A stretch of DNA of 41,754 nt from Burkholderiaceae bacterium 16 (GTDB lineage: Bacteria > Pseudomonadota > Gammaproteobacteria > Burkholderiales > Burkholderiaceae). This document shows positions 25,564 to 34,491 of the stretch, in pieces. Under the pieces are notes generated by a model. That model searched no databases. It was not told the origin of the DNA and saw only the letters and a list, made by a program, of their open reading frames with translations. The translations under genes were made by a program, and so were the position numbers. Position 1 is the stretch's first letter; each line of letters begins with the position of its first letter. Where the stretch lies: NCBI GenBank assembly GCA_000955785.1, contig JYOD01000053.1, forward strand, positions 1 through 41,754, given 5' to 3'.

Positions 25564-25589
25564 CCCTGGCTCCTGACCGGGAACCAGGG
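25564..25589. terminator. hairpin between convergent genes
   Basis: CCCTGG (25564-25569) pairs with CCAGGG (25584-25589), and TCC (25571-25573) with GGA (25580-25582), across one mismatch with a six-base loop. It lies between the patatin and SYLF stop codons and may end both transcripts. There is no U-tract. Confidence 0.45.
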
Positions 25590-25612
25590 CCGGCCGCCTT
25601 GCGCATCGCGGG

Positions 25613-26182
25613 CTAAATGTCCAGCTTCCCGATCTTCGTCCCTGAGAGCGACAGGTTCGCCATCAGGCCAGCGTTGGTCACAACGAAGCCGATGATCGGC
25701 GCGCGGGCGGTATTGGTATCGATTTTGCCGTTGGCGCCGATCGTCGCCAGCGCCACGGACCCATCGACACCCGCTGTCCAGCCGTTGCTGGCACGGAACG
25801 ACGCCAGCGAGTCCGGGGTCATGAACATCAGGATGAGCGCCTTGGACTGCGCCCCCGCCAGCCAGCCGAATGACGCGGTCGTGGTCCTGTAGTAGCCCAC
25901 CGACCCCCCTGCCACGCGCAACGCGCCCTCGCCATACTCGGCGCCGACGATAAAGCCCGCGGCAATCACGCTCGGAAATACCAGGATGCCCTCCGCCTTG
26001 GTGGCAAGTTCCCTGGATCCGTCAGCCGTGGCAAAGAGCTTGTTCAGCGCCCCATCGACGCTGGCGTCGATCTCCCGCCGCTTGCTCGCAGTGTCCGTGG
26101 CAGAGCCTGACGTGGTAGAACACGCCGTAACGGAGGCGGCTAGCGCAACGGCGGCCAGGGAACAAAAAGTACGACGTTTCAT
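25613..26182 (-). CDS. SYLF (YSC84) domain lipoprotein
   Basis: A 189-residue protein with a lipoprotein signal peptide: the lipobox VTAC places the lipidated Cys at residue 21. The remainder is a SYLF/Ysc84-type domain, with LATKAEGILVFPSVIAAGFIVG and the GYYRTTTASFGWLAGAQSKA block that defines it. Eukaryotic SYLF proteins bind phosphoinositides; bacterial members are periplasmic or outer-membrane lipoproteins of unknown function. A very strong AAGGAGG precedes the ATG at 26182, which settles the start over 26236. Confidence 0.87.
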   Translation of the reverse strand: MKRRTFCSLAAVALAASVTACSTTSGSATDTASKRREIDASVDGALNKLFATADGSRELATKAEGILVFPSVIAAGFIVGAEYGEGALRVAGGSVGYYRTTTASFGWLAGAQSKALILMFMTPDSLASFRASNGWTAGVDGSVALATIGANGKIDTNTARAPIIGFVVTNAGLMANLSLSGTKIGKLDI

Positions 26183-26411
26183 TTTTACCCTCCTTGGGGG
26201 ACTGTGGCCACAGGCACTCGGTAAGTCGCAACGCACTGATACAACCCTGCAGTTAAAGGTTAGGGCAGCCGGCGTGCTTCGCTTTGCGCTAGATCAGCAT
26301 CCTGAAGGACGTGCTGACTACCAAGGCGCTCGCCACGTTCCCGGCGGCGTAGCCGCCCTCCCCGACAAGGCGTCGTCAGGGCCTTAAAAACCACCTCCGC
26401 GCGCCGGCGGC

Positions 26412-27059
26412 TTATTGCTCCTCCCCCTCGTGTGAGCCGGCCCGCGGAGAAAAGCCAAAGCCGGGCAGTCGCCGCAGGTGCAAAACCAGCCCGACGGCAA
26501 CCGCGACGGCATAGGCAATGAGCCCATTCCCCACGAGCCATTGATCCGCCAGCAGGTAGTTGGCACAGAGTCGGCTCTGGGTGTCATGGAACAGCATGCC
26601 CACCGTGGCCAGCGTCCATACAAGATTGCCGGAGAAAAACACCAGCACTGCCGCTGGCGCCCGCCTCAGCCCGTGCTGTAGCGCGGTTCCGGCGAAAAGC
26701 AGCGATATATACTTGGCTGCGTTGACGCCTGCATCGAGCCGCGCCAGGTCCAGCGCCAGCGGCACCATCCAGAACATCAGGCAGAGCGAGAAGCAGAGCA
26801 ACGGCGCCAGGCCCATGCGCATCAGGGCTTCGACTGCGCGACTGCCGTCATGCCGGCGAGCTGCCAGAACGGAAGCGACGAAGCCCAATGCCAGGAGAAC
26901 GGGAAACTCCGCCAGCATCTGCAGTGCCATGCTGGCTTCGATGGCCTGGCGGACCGGCGCCAGCAACAGAACACCGGGCAGGCAGAGCAGGCACCACAAC
27001 GCCCACTCGCGTCGCGGGCGCGGCGCGGGCAGGGCCGCGACACCGGCAGCCGGCTTCAT
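26412..27059 (-). CDS. multi-pass membrane protein of the oxidase operon
   Basis: A 215-residue protein with about five to six hydrophobic helices and a hydrophilic tail. Conserved-looking polar residues include H131 and H159 in helices or loops (GTALQHGL, MLFHDTQSRLC). I cannot assign the family with certainty; it resembles CtaG/caa3-assembly or similar proteins found beside SCO genes. The start overlaps the SCO stop (ATGA), so it is the last gene of the operon. Beyond the stop, a short GC-rich stem followed by five Ts (on the minus strand) at 26410-26386 could be a weak terminator. Confidence 0.7.
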   Translation of the reverse strand: MKPAAGVAALPAPRPRREWALWCLLCLPGVLLLAPVRQAIEASMALQMLAEFPVLLALGFVASVLAARRHDGSRAVEALMRMGLAPLLCFSLCLMFWMVPLALDLARLDAGVNAAKYISLLFAGTALQHGLRRAPAAVLVFFSGNLVWTLATVGMLFHDTQSRLCANYLLADQWLVGNGLIAYAVAVAVGLVLHLRRLPGFGFSPRAGSHEGEEQ

Positions 27060-27712
27060 CGCGCCGCCTGCCGCGCCGCGACCAGCGCCTGGTCGAACGA
27101 CTGGTAGTCGTACAGGCCGAGCACCACGCCGCGCCCGTCAATCAGATGGATTTCGGCGTTGTGGATATATCCGCCCAGTCCGTCCGGTATCACCACCACA
27201 TCGAGCGAGCGCAACAGGGCCGCTTGCGCGGCAGGCGCCACGGGCGCGCTGATCCGCCAGATGCCGGGGTCGGCGTGTTGCTGCGCGCCATAGGCAGCCA
27301 GGCGTCGCGTCTCATCATGGGCGGGGTCGATGGAGATGGACAAGAGCCCGACCCGGTCCGCCAGCCCCTGCGCCTGAATATCCTGCTGGAGCCGGAAGAA
27401 TGCCGGCCCAAGCGCGGCGCACACGGTGGCACAGCGGGTATAGACGAAATCCACCAGGTAGACCTGGCCGGAGCGGGATGCCGGCGTCCAGGGCGTGAAC
27501 CGGTCGCCACGCGCGTCGCGCATCGCCAGCGGCGGCGCCACCAGTTTTCCCGCCATGGCCATGGCGCTGCGCCGGTCATCCAGCGTCCACACCCGCATGC
27601 CCCACGTGAGCCAGGCGAGCGCCGCCGCGAAGCCAAGGCACAACGCCAGGCAACCCAGGCCCGCGGCCCACAGGCTGGGCGGGCGGCGCGAAGTTCGAGA
27701 GTCCGTGGCCAT
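27056..27712 (-). CDS. SCO1/SenC family copper chaperone
   Basis: A 218-residue thioredoxin-fold protein with an N-terminal membrane anchor (about 13-38). The copper ligands are C94 and C98 in TRCATVC and H184 in YIHNAEIHL, as in Sco1/SenC/PrrC. It delivers copper to, or reduces, the oxidase metal centre in the periplasm. It overlaps the downstream membrane-protein gene by four bases and follows the cytochrome c gene by 26 bases. The presence of a SCO rather than the usual ccoGHIS genes is noted as a finding. Confidence 0.87.
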   Translation of the reverse strand: MATDSRTSRRPPSLWAAGLGCLALCLGFAAALAWLTWGMRVWTLDDRRSAMAMAGKLVAPPLAMRDARGDRFTPWTPASRSGQVYLVDFVYTRCATVCAALGPAFFRLQQDIQAQGLADRVGLLSISIDPAHDETRRLAAYGAQQHADPGIWRISAPVAPAAQAALLRSLDVVVIPDGLGGYIHNAEIHLIDGRGVVLGLYDYQSFDQALVAARQAAR

Positions 27713-27738
27713 CGCTGCCTTGACTACATTCCCTGTCG

Positions 27739-28344
27739 CTACTTCAGCGGAGCGAGTTCCTTGTCGCCATCGAAGGGGGCCGCCCTGTCCTTGGTGGCGG
27801 TGCGAACCTGGGCGACCAGGTCCGCCGTCACAGGGGGCGCGGCGTTGCCCCATTGGCTTCTTGCGTAGCTCAGCACGGCGGCGATTTCCGCGTCGCTGAG
27901 CTGCGTGCCGAAGGGCGGCATGGCGCCGTTGAACGCGCTGCCCTTGACCGTCAGTTGCCCGGTGATGCCATGCAGCACGATCGCCACCGCGGTCTCGGCC
28001 TTGCCCTGCACCCACTCGGAAGCGGCCAGCGGCGGGAACACCCCGGGCAGGCCCTGGCCGGTAGCCTGATGGCAGGCGGCGCAGCGCGAAGCAAACACTG
28101 CCGCGCCGTCCGCCGCGCCGCCGCTGGCCGCCTTCTGGCCTTGCAGCGCGCCGACGGTGCGGCCGTCGCCGAGCTCGGAGGGGATATTGATCGGTGCCCT
28201 GGAGATGTAGTAGATGCCCCACAGGATCAGCGCCGCCACCAGCACCACGATGCTGCGTGGAATCGGCGTCTGCCCTTCGCCGGGGTCGGCGTACTCCCGC
28301 TGCTCCTGCGGCGAGGGCTGGGAGGGTGGCTGGTTGTCTGGCAT
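27739..28344 (-). CDS. membrane-anchored class I cytochrome c
   Basis: A 201-residue protein with an N-terminal cytoplasmic segment, one transmembrane helix (about 31-47) and a single c-type haem site CAACH (C88, C91, H92). The likely distal ligand is M142 in GAMPPFG. It occupies the position of CcoP in a cbb3 operon but has only one haem motif instead of two. It probably donates electrons to the CcoNO-like core. The ATG at 28344 is preferred; an extension to 28428 overlaps the upstream gene. Confidence 0.85.
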   Translation of the reverse strand: MPDNQPPSQPSPQEQREYADPGEGQTPIPRSIVVLVAALILWGIYYISRAPINIPSELGDGRTVGALQGQKAASGGAADGAAVFASRCAACHQATGQGLPGVFPPLAASEWVQGKAETAVAIVLHGITGQLTVKGSAFNGAMPPFGTQLSDAEIAAVLSYARSQWGNAAPPVTADLVAQVRTATKDRAAPFDGDKELAPLK

Positions 28345-28378
28345 GGCATCGGGTTCCGTCAAGCGGCGCGTGAAACGG

Positions 28379-28987
28379 CTATTTGTCTGCCTTGGCGGGC
28401 GCATCTTCCGGCGCGGGCAAGGCAGCATACGTGTGGTCGAGCGCCTTCAGGTAGGCAACCAGGTCGAGCGCCTCGGGCGTTGCCACCACCACCTTGCCAA
28501 CCGGTGCGGCCCCCGCCGGCAGCGTCACCACGTGTTCGCCCGGATCGGCAGCTGCCTTGACATCGAACAGGTAGGGATAGCTCGGCATGATGCTCTGCGC
28601 AACGTAGGCGCGCGGCTGGTAGAGGTGCCCGAGATGCCAGTCCGCGCTGGGCTGGCGCGCGCCGATATTGAACAGGTCGGGCCCGGTGCGCATCGTGCCA
28701 AGCAAGTGCGGGTGATCGTAGTAATAGTCCGCCGCCACCGATGCCCTGCCCCACCCGCGCTTCACGTCGGGCGCGAACGACGGATCCCGCGGCTGCTGCG
28801 AATGGCAGTAGATGCAGCCATTGCTGATATAGACCTGCCGGCCCCGAAGTTCCGCCGACGTATAAGGTTTCAGGCCGGGAGCAGGCTTGACGTACTGCAG
28901 TTGCAGGTACGGCACCACCACCAGCGCGCTGGTGGCCACCGCCAGCATGACCATGCCGGCACCGATCAGCCGGGTGACGTTCCTCAT
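28379..28987 (-). CDS. cbb3-type oxidase subunit II (CcoO/FixO-like), mono-haem cytochrome c
   Basis: A 202-residue protein with an N-terminal membrane anchor (about 5-28). The haem c site CIYCH (C58, C61, H62) sits in the typical NGCIYCHSQQPRDPSF setting of CcoO. Methionines M96 in LLGTMRTGPDL and M129 in SIMPSYPYLF are probable distal ligands. CcoO relays electrons from CcoP-type cytochromes to the catalytic subunit. The ATG overlaps the stop of the subunit I gene by four bases, giving a well-fixed start. Confidence 0.9.
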   Translation of the reverse strand: MRNVTRLIGAGMVMLAVATSALVVVPYLQLQYVKPAPGLKPYTSAELRGRQVYISNGCIYCHSQQPRDPSFAPDVKRGWGRASVAADYYYDHPHLLGTMRTGPDLFNIGARQPSADWHLGHLYQPRAYVAQSIMPSYPYLFDVKAAADPGEHVVTLPAGAAPVGKVVVATPEALDLVAYLKALDHTYAALPAPEDAPAKADK

Positions 28988-30636
28988 GAACTGGCTCCTG
29001 TCTTGTTCAGGTCGGCAAGCGGGAACATGGCGGGCTTGTCGCGGTTCGGCCCCAACCCCAGGATGACACAGACGAAGTTGGCGATAAAACAGAGGTGCCC
29101 CAGCACCATCAGGCCACCCCCCAGCGAGCGGGCCTGCAGGTAAGGCACCGTCAGCGTGACCGAATCCATGAACGGCCGCGAGGCATCCAGCATGGCCAGC
29201 CCCTGCAGGGTGCCTGCGATGGTCAGGGCGATGAAGTAGATCGCGATACCAACTGCGGCGCACCAGAAATGCGCCGCGATCAGGCTCGGGTATGGCCACT
29301 CTCGCTGCGTGACACGCGGCACGATGAAATAGATCGAGCCAAAGAATACGAAGCTCACGAACGCGTAGAGCCCCAGGTGGGCATGGGCGACCGTGTAGTG
29401 CGTGAAATGCGTGATGACGTTGATGCTGCGCAGGGCTTCGAAGGAGCCCTGGAACGAACTCAGCGTGTACATCATGCCGCCGAGGGTCACGAAGCGCAGC
29501 GTGGGCGAATACAGCAGCGCCTTGAAGTGGCCGCGCATGGTCTGGTGCAGGTTCACCGAGAACGCCACGACCGGGATCAGCATCATCATGCTCTGCACGA
29601 TGGACAGCGTGACCATCCAACCGGGAACCGGCCCCCCCACCAGATGGTGGCCGCCGACCTGCCCATAGAAGAATGCCAGCGTCCAGAAACCGAGCAGCGA
29701 CAGGCCGTACGACTGGATCGGCCGGCCAATGATCTTGGGCAGGAAATAATAGATCGATGCCAGGGCAAGCGGTGTATAGAACAAGCCCAGCACGCTGTGC
29801 CCGAACCACCAGTTCATGGTTGCCTGCTCGACGCCGAAATGCACGTAGGGCACCTTGGCCACCAGGTACAGGACCGGGAACCAGAACAGCGCGCATCCCA
29901 TGTACCAGACCGAGACATACAAATGGCTGACGCGGCTGGCCAACAACGTGAGTACCAGCGGCATGCCGATCAAGGCGCCGCCCACGGCGAACACGATGCC
30001 GATCTGCCAGGGGATCTCCAGCCATTCGAGGCCGTCGGACAGACCGACGGCAATGCTGCCCAGGCCGGCAACCACGCCGGCGTTCCACATCATGGCGCCC
30101 AGCAGCGCGTAGTTGGCGCCAACCAGGCGGGTCCTCAGCACGCGCGGCAAGACAAAGAGCGCAATGCCCAGCCCGGCCATCGGCGCCCAGCCATAGGCCA
30201 CGGCATTCAGGTGGACGGTGCGGATGCGCCCGAAGGACAGCCACGCCTGCGAGGCGAGCGCATCCGGCAGGTGCAGCTTGAGCGAAGCTGTCAGCCCGGC
30301 CAGCGACGCCACCAGCAGCCAGACCATGGCGCAACACAGGAAAACGAAGACCACCATGGAAGACGAGCGGTCCGCTTCCGCCCTGGCCGCCAGTTCCGCG
30401 GCCAGCGTGGGAGACGGCGCCGGCAACTCGGTGCGGGTTGCGACCTCCTGCAATGCCGTGCGCTGCTGGCCGGTGACCGAGGGCTCCTCCGCCCTGCCGA
30501 TTTCCCCGGGCGCGAAAATCACCGCTGCCGCGCTCGCGGAACCGTCAAGCAAGCCGTACCGTACGCTGAGGATAAACACGAGCAGGCCGACCACGGAAAG
30601 GATAAAAGCCGAGAGGAGTATGGAGACCGTGCTCAT
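28984..30636 (-). CDS. cbb3-type (C-family) haem-copper oxidase subunit I with fused CcoS-like N-terminus
   Basis: A 550-residue protein. The catalytic core (about 95-550) keeps the C-family ligands: H142 (low-spin haem), H280 in WWFGH (CuB), H330-H331 in GGHH (CuB), and H418/H420 in VAHAH (haem b3 and b). Tyr324 lies six residues before the His pair, the position of the cross-linked helix VII tyrosine of cbb3 oxidases. It is therefore predicted to reduce oxygen, not nitric oxide. Residues 1-50, a single helix followed by SVRYGLLDGSASAAAVIFAPGE, resemble the separate CcoS maturation protein. GGGAGGG just ahead favours the ATG at 30636 over 30663. Confidence 0.87.
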   Translation of the reverse strand: MSTVSILLSAFILSVVGLLVFILSVRYGLLDGSASAAAVIFAPGEIGRAEEPSVTGQQRTALQEVATRTELPAPSPTLAAELAARAEADRSSSMVVFVFLCCAMVWLLVASLAGLTASLKLHLPDALASQAWLSFGRIRTVHLNAVAYGWAPMAGLGIALFVLPRVLRTRLVGANYALLGAMMWNAGVVAGLGSIAVGLSDGLEWLEIPWQIGIVFAVGGALIGMPLVLTLLASRVSHLYVSVWYMGCALFWFPVLYLVAKVPYVHFGVEQATMNWWFGHSVLGLFYTPLALASIYYFLPKIIGRPIQSYGLSLLGFWTLAFFYGQVGGHHLVGGPVPGWMVTLSIVQSMMMLIPVVAFSVNLHQTMRGHFKALLYSPTLRFVTLGGMMYTLSSFQGSFEALRSINVITHFTHYTVAHAHLGLYAFVSFVFFGSIYFIVPRVTQREWPYPSLIAAHFWCAAVGIAIYFIALTIAGTLQGLAMLDASRPFMDSVTLTVPYLQARSLGGGLMVLGHLCFIANFVCVILGLGPNRDKPAMFPLADLNKTGASS

Positions 30637-31040
30637 GAAACCCTCCCAGGGCTTTGGACTCATGTGGTGGCCGGCGCGCCGCCCTGCTCGATCTTCCCCT
30701 GGCGTCGCGCCCCGCCCGATCGATACAGGCTCGCCAAGTCACTTATTCGCAACTTTATGATACGCTCCCATGGTACGCAGCTTCAGCGCACGGACCGAGC
30801 CTTTGGCATGAACGCGACCGCACCAGGAATGGGAACCAGCGCATGGAAATGCATGCAATGTAGACCATCGAAGACCGCTTGCCAAATTTGCCGGCCGGCG
30901 GCGCAGACAGGGCCAGGCCCGGAGCAAATTCTTCCCTTGGCTATGCAGATCGTGCAGAATGAGCAGCCGGGGCCAGTGCATAAAGGCGATCTACACAACG
31001 TGCGACGAGCCACACGCAGCGCTGAATAATGGGAGTCTCC
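30637..31040. other. 400-base divergent intergenic region
   Basis: This region separates the oxidase operon and ytcA. It contains TATGAT at 30756-30761 without a good -35. A possible small frame from ATG 30808 to 31029 encodes 73 residues with two CxxC pairs (KCMQC and CQIC), but it lacks a good ribosome binding site. No FNR-like dyad was found here, unlike at the fermentation operon. Confidence 0.4.
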
Positions 31041-31298
31041 ATGAGAGTGATCGGTGTTGCTGCCGTTGTCGCCCCCGCGCTTGGGGGATGTGCAAGATCG
31101 CCCTCCCTCAGCGTGCTCGGCGCGTATTTTCCCGACTGGATGTTCTGCATCATCGCTGGCGTTGCGCTTGCCATCGCCTGTTACCTGCTGCTGGAGCGCA
31201 GCCGGTCCGGATACTGGCTCGGCCCTCCGGCCCTGGCCTATCCAACACTCGTCACCCTGTTTTCCCTTGTTGCCTGGCTGATCCTGTTCCAACCTTGA
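31041..31298 (+). CDS. ytcA: YtcA-like small membrane lipoprotein
   Basis: An 85-residue protein with a lipobox LGGC (Cys17) and two further hydrophobic helices separated by an ERSRSGYWLGPP loop. It matches the YtcA family, whose E. coli member is encoded immediately ahead of mdtN, mdtO and mdtP. The same order is seen here. GGGAG precedes the ATG at 31041, which is preferred over the start at 31029. Its role is unknown but is presumably tied to the efflux pump. Confidence 0.75.
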   Translation: MRVIGVAAVVAPALGGCARSPSLSVLGAYFPDWMFCIIAGVALAIACYLLLERSRSGYWLGPPALAYPTLVTLFSLVAWLILFQP

Positions 31299-31311
31299 CC
31301 CGCCTGGGCGG

Positions 31312-32373
31312 ATGAACATGACGACAACGGAAAACAAAAAAAGGAAGGCGTGGCCGGCCATCGTGCTGGTCCTGATCACGCTGGCGCTGCTGGCCCTGGT
31401 GATCTGGATGCTGGACCGTTCGCCGCGCACCGACGATGCCTATGTCTACGCCGACGCGATCGACGTGGTGCCGGAAGTCAACGGGCGCATCGTCCAGCTC
31501 GCCGTGCGCGACAACCAGGCGGTGAAACAAGGCGACCTGCTGCTCCAGATCGATCCACGCCCCTACCAGGATGCGCTGACCCGGGCCAAGGCTTCGCTGG
31601 CCGCGCTTGACCAGCAGATCATGCTGACGCAGCGCACGGTCAATGCGCAGCAGTACAACGCGCAATCCGTACGGGCGGCGGTCGAACGCGCCCGGGCAGC
31701 CGCCACCCAGGCAACCGATACCCTGCGCCGCACCGAGCCGCTTTTGCCGCAAGGCTATGTGTCGGCGGAAGACGTCGACCGTGCCCGCACCGCGCAGCGT
31801 GCCACCCAGGCCGAGCTCAATGCGGTGCAATTGCAGGCGCAGCAGGCGGCGGCGGCGGTCAGCGGAGTGGACGCGCTGGTTGCGCAACGCGCGGTGGTCC
31901 TGGCGGAAATCTCGCTGGCCGAACTGCATCTGGAATTTGCCACCGTGCGGGCACCGTTCGACGGCCGGGTGGCGGCGCTGAAGACATCGACCGGCCAGTT
32001 CGCCTCCGCGCTCAAGCCGGTGTTCACGCTGATCGATACGCGCCACTGGTACGTGGTGGCGAACTTCCGGGAAACGGAGCTGAAAGGCATGCGGGCCGGC
32101 ACGCCGGCCACCGTCTACCTGATGAGCGACACCAGCCAGCATTTTCGCGGCACGGTCGATTCGATCAGCTATGGCGTGGCGCCGGACGAAGGCGGCCTGG
32201 CCCTGCCCGGCGGGCTGCCGCGCATCCAGCGCAGCCTCAACTGGGTGCACGTGGCCCAGCGCTTCCCGGTCAAGATCCGCGTCGACAATCCCAATCCGGA
32301 TCTGTTCCGGGTCGGCACTTCGGCGGTGGCCATCCTGCACCCCGAGGCTGGCAACCCCGACGGGCGTCGTTGA
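31312..32373 (+). CDS. HlyD-family membrane fusion protein (MdtN-like)
   Basis: A 353-residue periplasmic adaptor: one N-terminal transmembrane helix (about 14-34), the barrel/lipoyl segment starting TDDAYVYADAIDVVPEVNGRI, coiled-coil hairpin (about 90-190), and a C-terminal beta-barrel. This is the EmrA/AaeA/MdtN class, which pairs with MFS or FUSC pumps. A second in-frame ATG at 31318 has slightly better ribosome-site spacing. It lies 13 bases after ytcA and 9 bases before the FUSC gene. Confidence 0.87.
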   Translation: MNMTTTENKKRKAWPAIVLVLITLALLALVIWMLDRSPRTDDAYVYADAIDVVPEVNGRIVQLAVRDNQAVKQGDLLLQIDPRPYQDALTRAKASLAALDQQIMLTQRTVNAQQYNAQSVRAAVERARAAATQATDTLRRTEPLLPQGYVSAEDVDRARTAQRATQAELNAVQLQAQQAAAAVSGVDALVAQRAVVLAEISLAELHLEFATVRAPFDGRVAALKTSTGQFASALKPVFTLIDTRHWYVVANFRETELKGMRAGTPATVYLMSDTSQHFRGTVDSISYGVAPDEGGLALPGGLPRIQRSLNWVHVAQRFPVKIRVDNPNPDLFRVGTSAVAILHPEAGNPDGRR

Positions 32374-32382
32374 GGCACCGCC

Positions 32383-34491
32383 ATGAGCCCGGGCACGCTC
32401 GTACCGGACAGTCTGCTGCAGGCGGCGGCGTTCCTGCGCGCCCAGCTCGCGCCGTATCCGGGACGCGTCAACATCTTGCTGCGCTGCATGCTGACCAGCG
32501 CCATTGTCATCGTCGTCTCGATGGCGCTCCAGGTGCCCTCCCTCGCGCTCTCGCTGCTCGTCGTGTTCTACGTCACGCAAGCGAACGTGGTGGTCACCCG
32601 GCTGGTGGGCGTGATGTTCATCGTAGGATCCACACTCGCCATCGGCGTTTCGATACTGCTGCTCAAGCTGACCTTTGACTTACCCTTGCTGCGCATCGTG
32701 GTCGCCAGCCTGCTGTTCTTCGCCAGCGTGTACCTCATGCGCGTGCTGAAGATCGGCATCGTTTTCTTCATCGTCGCGATCGTGGTGATCTACGTGCAGA
32801 CCTTCGTTGACCGCACTGGCGAAGCAGAATTGCTGATCCGCGCCGTGCTGTGGGTGTGGGTCGCCGTGAACTATCCGATCGCGCTGACGCTGCTGATCAA
32901 TACGCTGTTGCTACCCGCGGAGCCGCAGCGGCAATTGAAGGCGGAAGTCCATCGGCAACTGGGTGCCGTCGACGCGCATCTGGCGCGGCTGACCGACGGC
33001 ACGCCAATGCCGGAACCAATCACGCCAATGGCGATCCAGCAAGGTGCGTTGACGCTGCAAAAACTGCTCAAGTTCGCCACCATGCGCGATGCGCACTATC
33101 GGCAAGACAAGGCGCATCGGTTAGCCTGCATCGCTACGGTGTCGCGGCTGTATCGTGCGGCGGGCGAACTGCCGGACGATCTGCCGAACGCTTCGGCGGC
33201 GCAGTTCGGAGCGCTGCGGCAACTGCGCGCCGACTGCCAGGCGCTGGACGCATCGGTCATCGCGGACCAGCCTTACCGGCCCGCCCCACTTGCCACGCCC
33301 GGCCAAGGGGGTGCCGCGCCGCTGCCCGCCGCCGCGCAAGAGATGCAGCGGGCGCTGGTGGCGTTCGCCGATGCGGACACGGCCACCGGCGCGCCCGGCA
33401 AGGCGCCGGAAGAGCCGCCGATGGTGGTGCCGGACGCCCTGACCAATCCGACGTACGTACGGTTCGCGCTCAAGACCCTGCTCGCCGTGCTGATCTGCTA
33501 CGTCTTCTACACCGCGGCCGACTGGCAAGGCATCCACACCATCATGCTGACCTGCGTAATCATTGCCCTGCCCAGCCTTGGCGCGTCGATGCAGCGCGCG
33601 CTGCTGCGCGTCGGCGGCGCACTGGGCGGCAGCGCGCTGGCCTTGTTCATGGTGGTGTTCGTCATCCCGCATCTCGACAGCATCGCCGGCCTGCTGCTGA
33701 TGACGCTGCCGGTGGTCGCGCTCGCCGCGTGGATCGCAGCCGGATCGGAGCGCATCGGCTACGCCGGGACCCAGATCCTCTTCACCTTTTCGCTTGCACT
33801 GCTTGAGCAGTTCGGCCCCACCACGAATCTCACGGAAATCCGGGACCGCGTGGTCGGCATCCTGCTCGGGGTTGGCATTTCCACCTTTATCCAGATGTCG
33901 CTGTGGCCGGAGGCGGAAGGGGAAGCCCTGCGGCAAAAGCTGGCCACCATGCTGCGTTCGGTTGGCAAGCTGCTGGCACAGGCAGCAACCGGCGCCGCAA
34001 CGCCTCCCGGGCACCTGGCCTACGCGCAGCTACAGCTGCAGACCTGGGCCGTGTTGTCCGATTGCGAGGATACGCTGGCGCGCGTTGCGCTCGAGCCGGG
34101 CTGGCAGGAAGGAGAGCAGGCGCCGCTCACGCTGCGCGCCCAGGAAGTCCTGGCGCAGGGGCGTGAGATCATGCTGGCCGGCAATGCACTTCATAATGCA
34201 CTGGAGGCCACCGATGGCCGCCTGGGCAGTACGGCCTACGACGCGGCGCGCGCCTTTCAGGCGCAAACCGCCGCGCGGCTCAGCCACTATGCGGACGCGC
34301 TGGTTGCCAACCCACCCTCCGCCAGTACACCGCCGCCCATCGCGATCCCGGCGCTTGGCGACGCACCCGTTGCGGCGCCTGTCGTCGCGGCCATGCGGCA
34401 CCTGGTGCGCCAGCTCTGCGTCCTTCCGGACTGGCAGGCTGCGGCGGCGCCGTCCCCGGCGATGCTTCGCGAGTCCCATGATGCCGGCTGA
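32383..34491 (+). CDS. FUSC family efflux protein (MdtO/AaeB-like)
   Basis: A 702-residue inner-membrane protein with the two halves typical of FUSC/AaeB proteins: hydrophobic helices at about 30-165, a cytosolic helical segment (about 180-355), a second helical block (about 360-510), and a C-terminal soluble domain. E. coli MdtO works with MdtN and MdtP in resistance to drugs such as puromycin and acriflavine; AaeB exports aromatic carboxylates. The substrate here is not known. Its stop lies 14 bases inside the next gene. Confidence 0.85.
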   Translation: MSPGTLVPDSLLQAAAFLRAQLAPYPGRVNILLRCMLTSAIVIVVSMALQVPSLALSLLVVFYVTQANVVVTRLVGVMFIVGSTLAIGVSILLLKLTFDLPLLRIVVASLLFFASVYLMRVLKIGIVFFIVAIVVIYVQTFVDRTGEAELLIRAVLWVWVAVNYPIALTLLINTLLLPAEPQRQLKAEVHRQLGAVDAHLARLTDGTPMPEPITPMAIQQGALTLQKLLKFATMRDAHYRQDKAHRLACIATVSRLYRAAGELPDDLPNASAAQFGALRQLRADCQALDASVIADQPYRPAPLATPGQGGAAPLPAAAQEMQRALVAFADADTATGAPGKAPEEPPMVVPDALTNPTYVRFALKTLLAVLICYVFYTAADWQGIHTIMLTCVIIALPSLGASMQRALLRVGGALGGSALALFMVVFVIPHLDSIAGLLLMTLPVVALAAWIAAGSERIGYAGTQILFTFSLALLEQFGPTTNLTEIRDRVVGILLGVGISTFIQMSLWPEAEGEALRQKLATMLRSVGKLLAQAATGAATPPGHLAYAQLQLQTWAVLSDCEDTLARVALEPGWQEGEQAPLTLRAQEVLAQGREIMLAGNALHNALEATDGRLGSTAYDAARAFQAQTAARLSHYADALVANPPSASTPPPIAIPALGDAPVAAPVVAAMRHLVRQLCVLPDWQAAAAPSPAMLRESHDAG

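Noticed and set aside
28984..30636. Interpretation of the subunit I as a nitric oxide reductase
   Set aside because: The CuB histidines and the helix VII tyrosine typical of oxygen-reducing C-family oxidases are present.
29095..31029. 644-codon frame antisense to the oxidase subunit I gene
   Set aside because: Gln/His/Arg-rich shadow; only its last 73 codons lie outside the real gene and are discussed separately.
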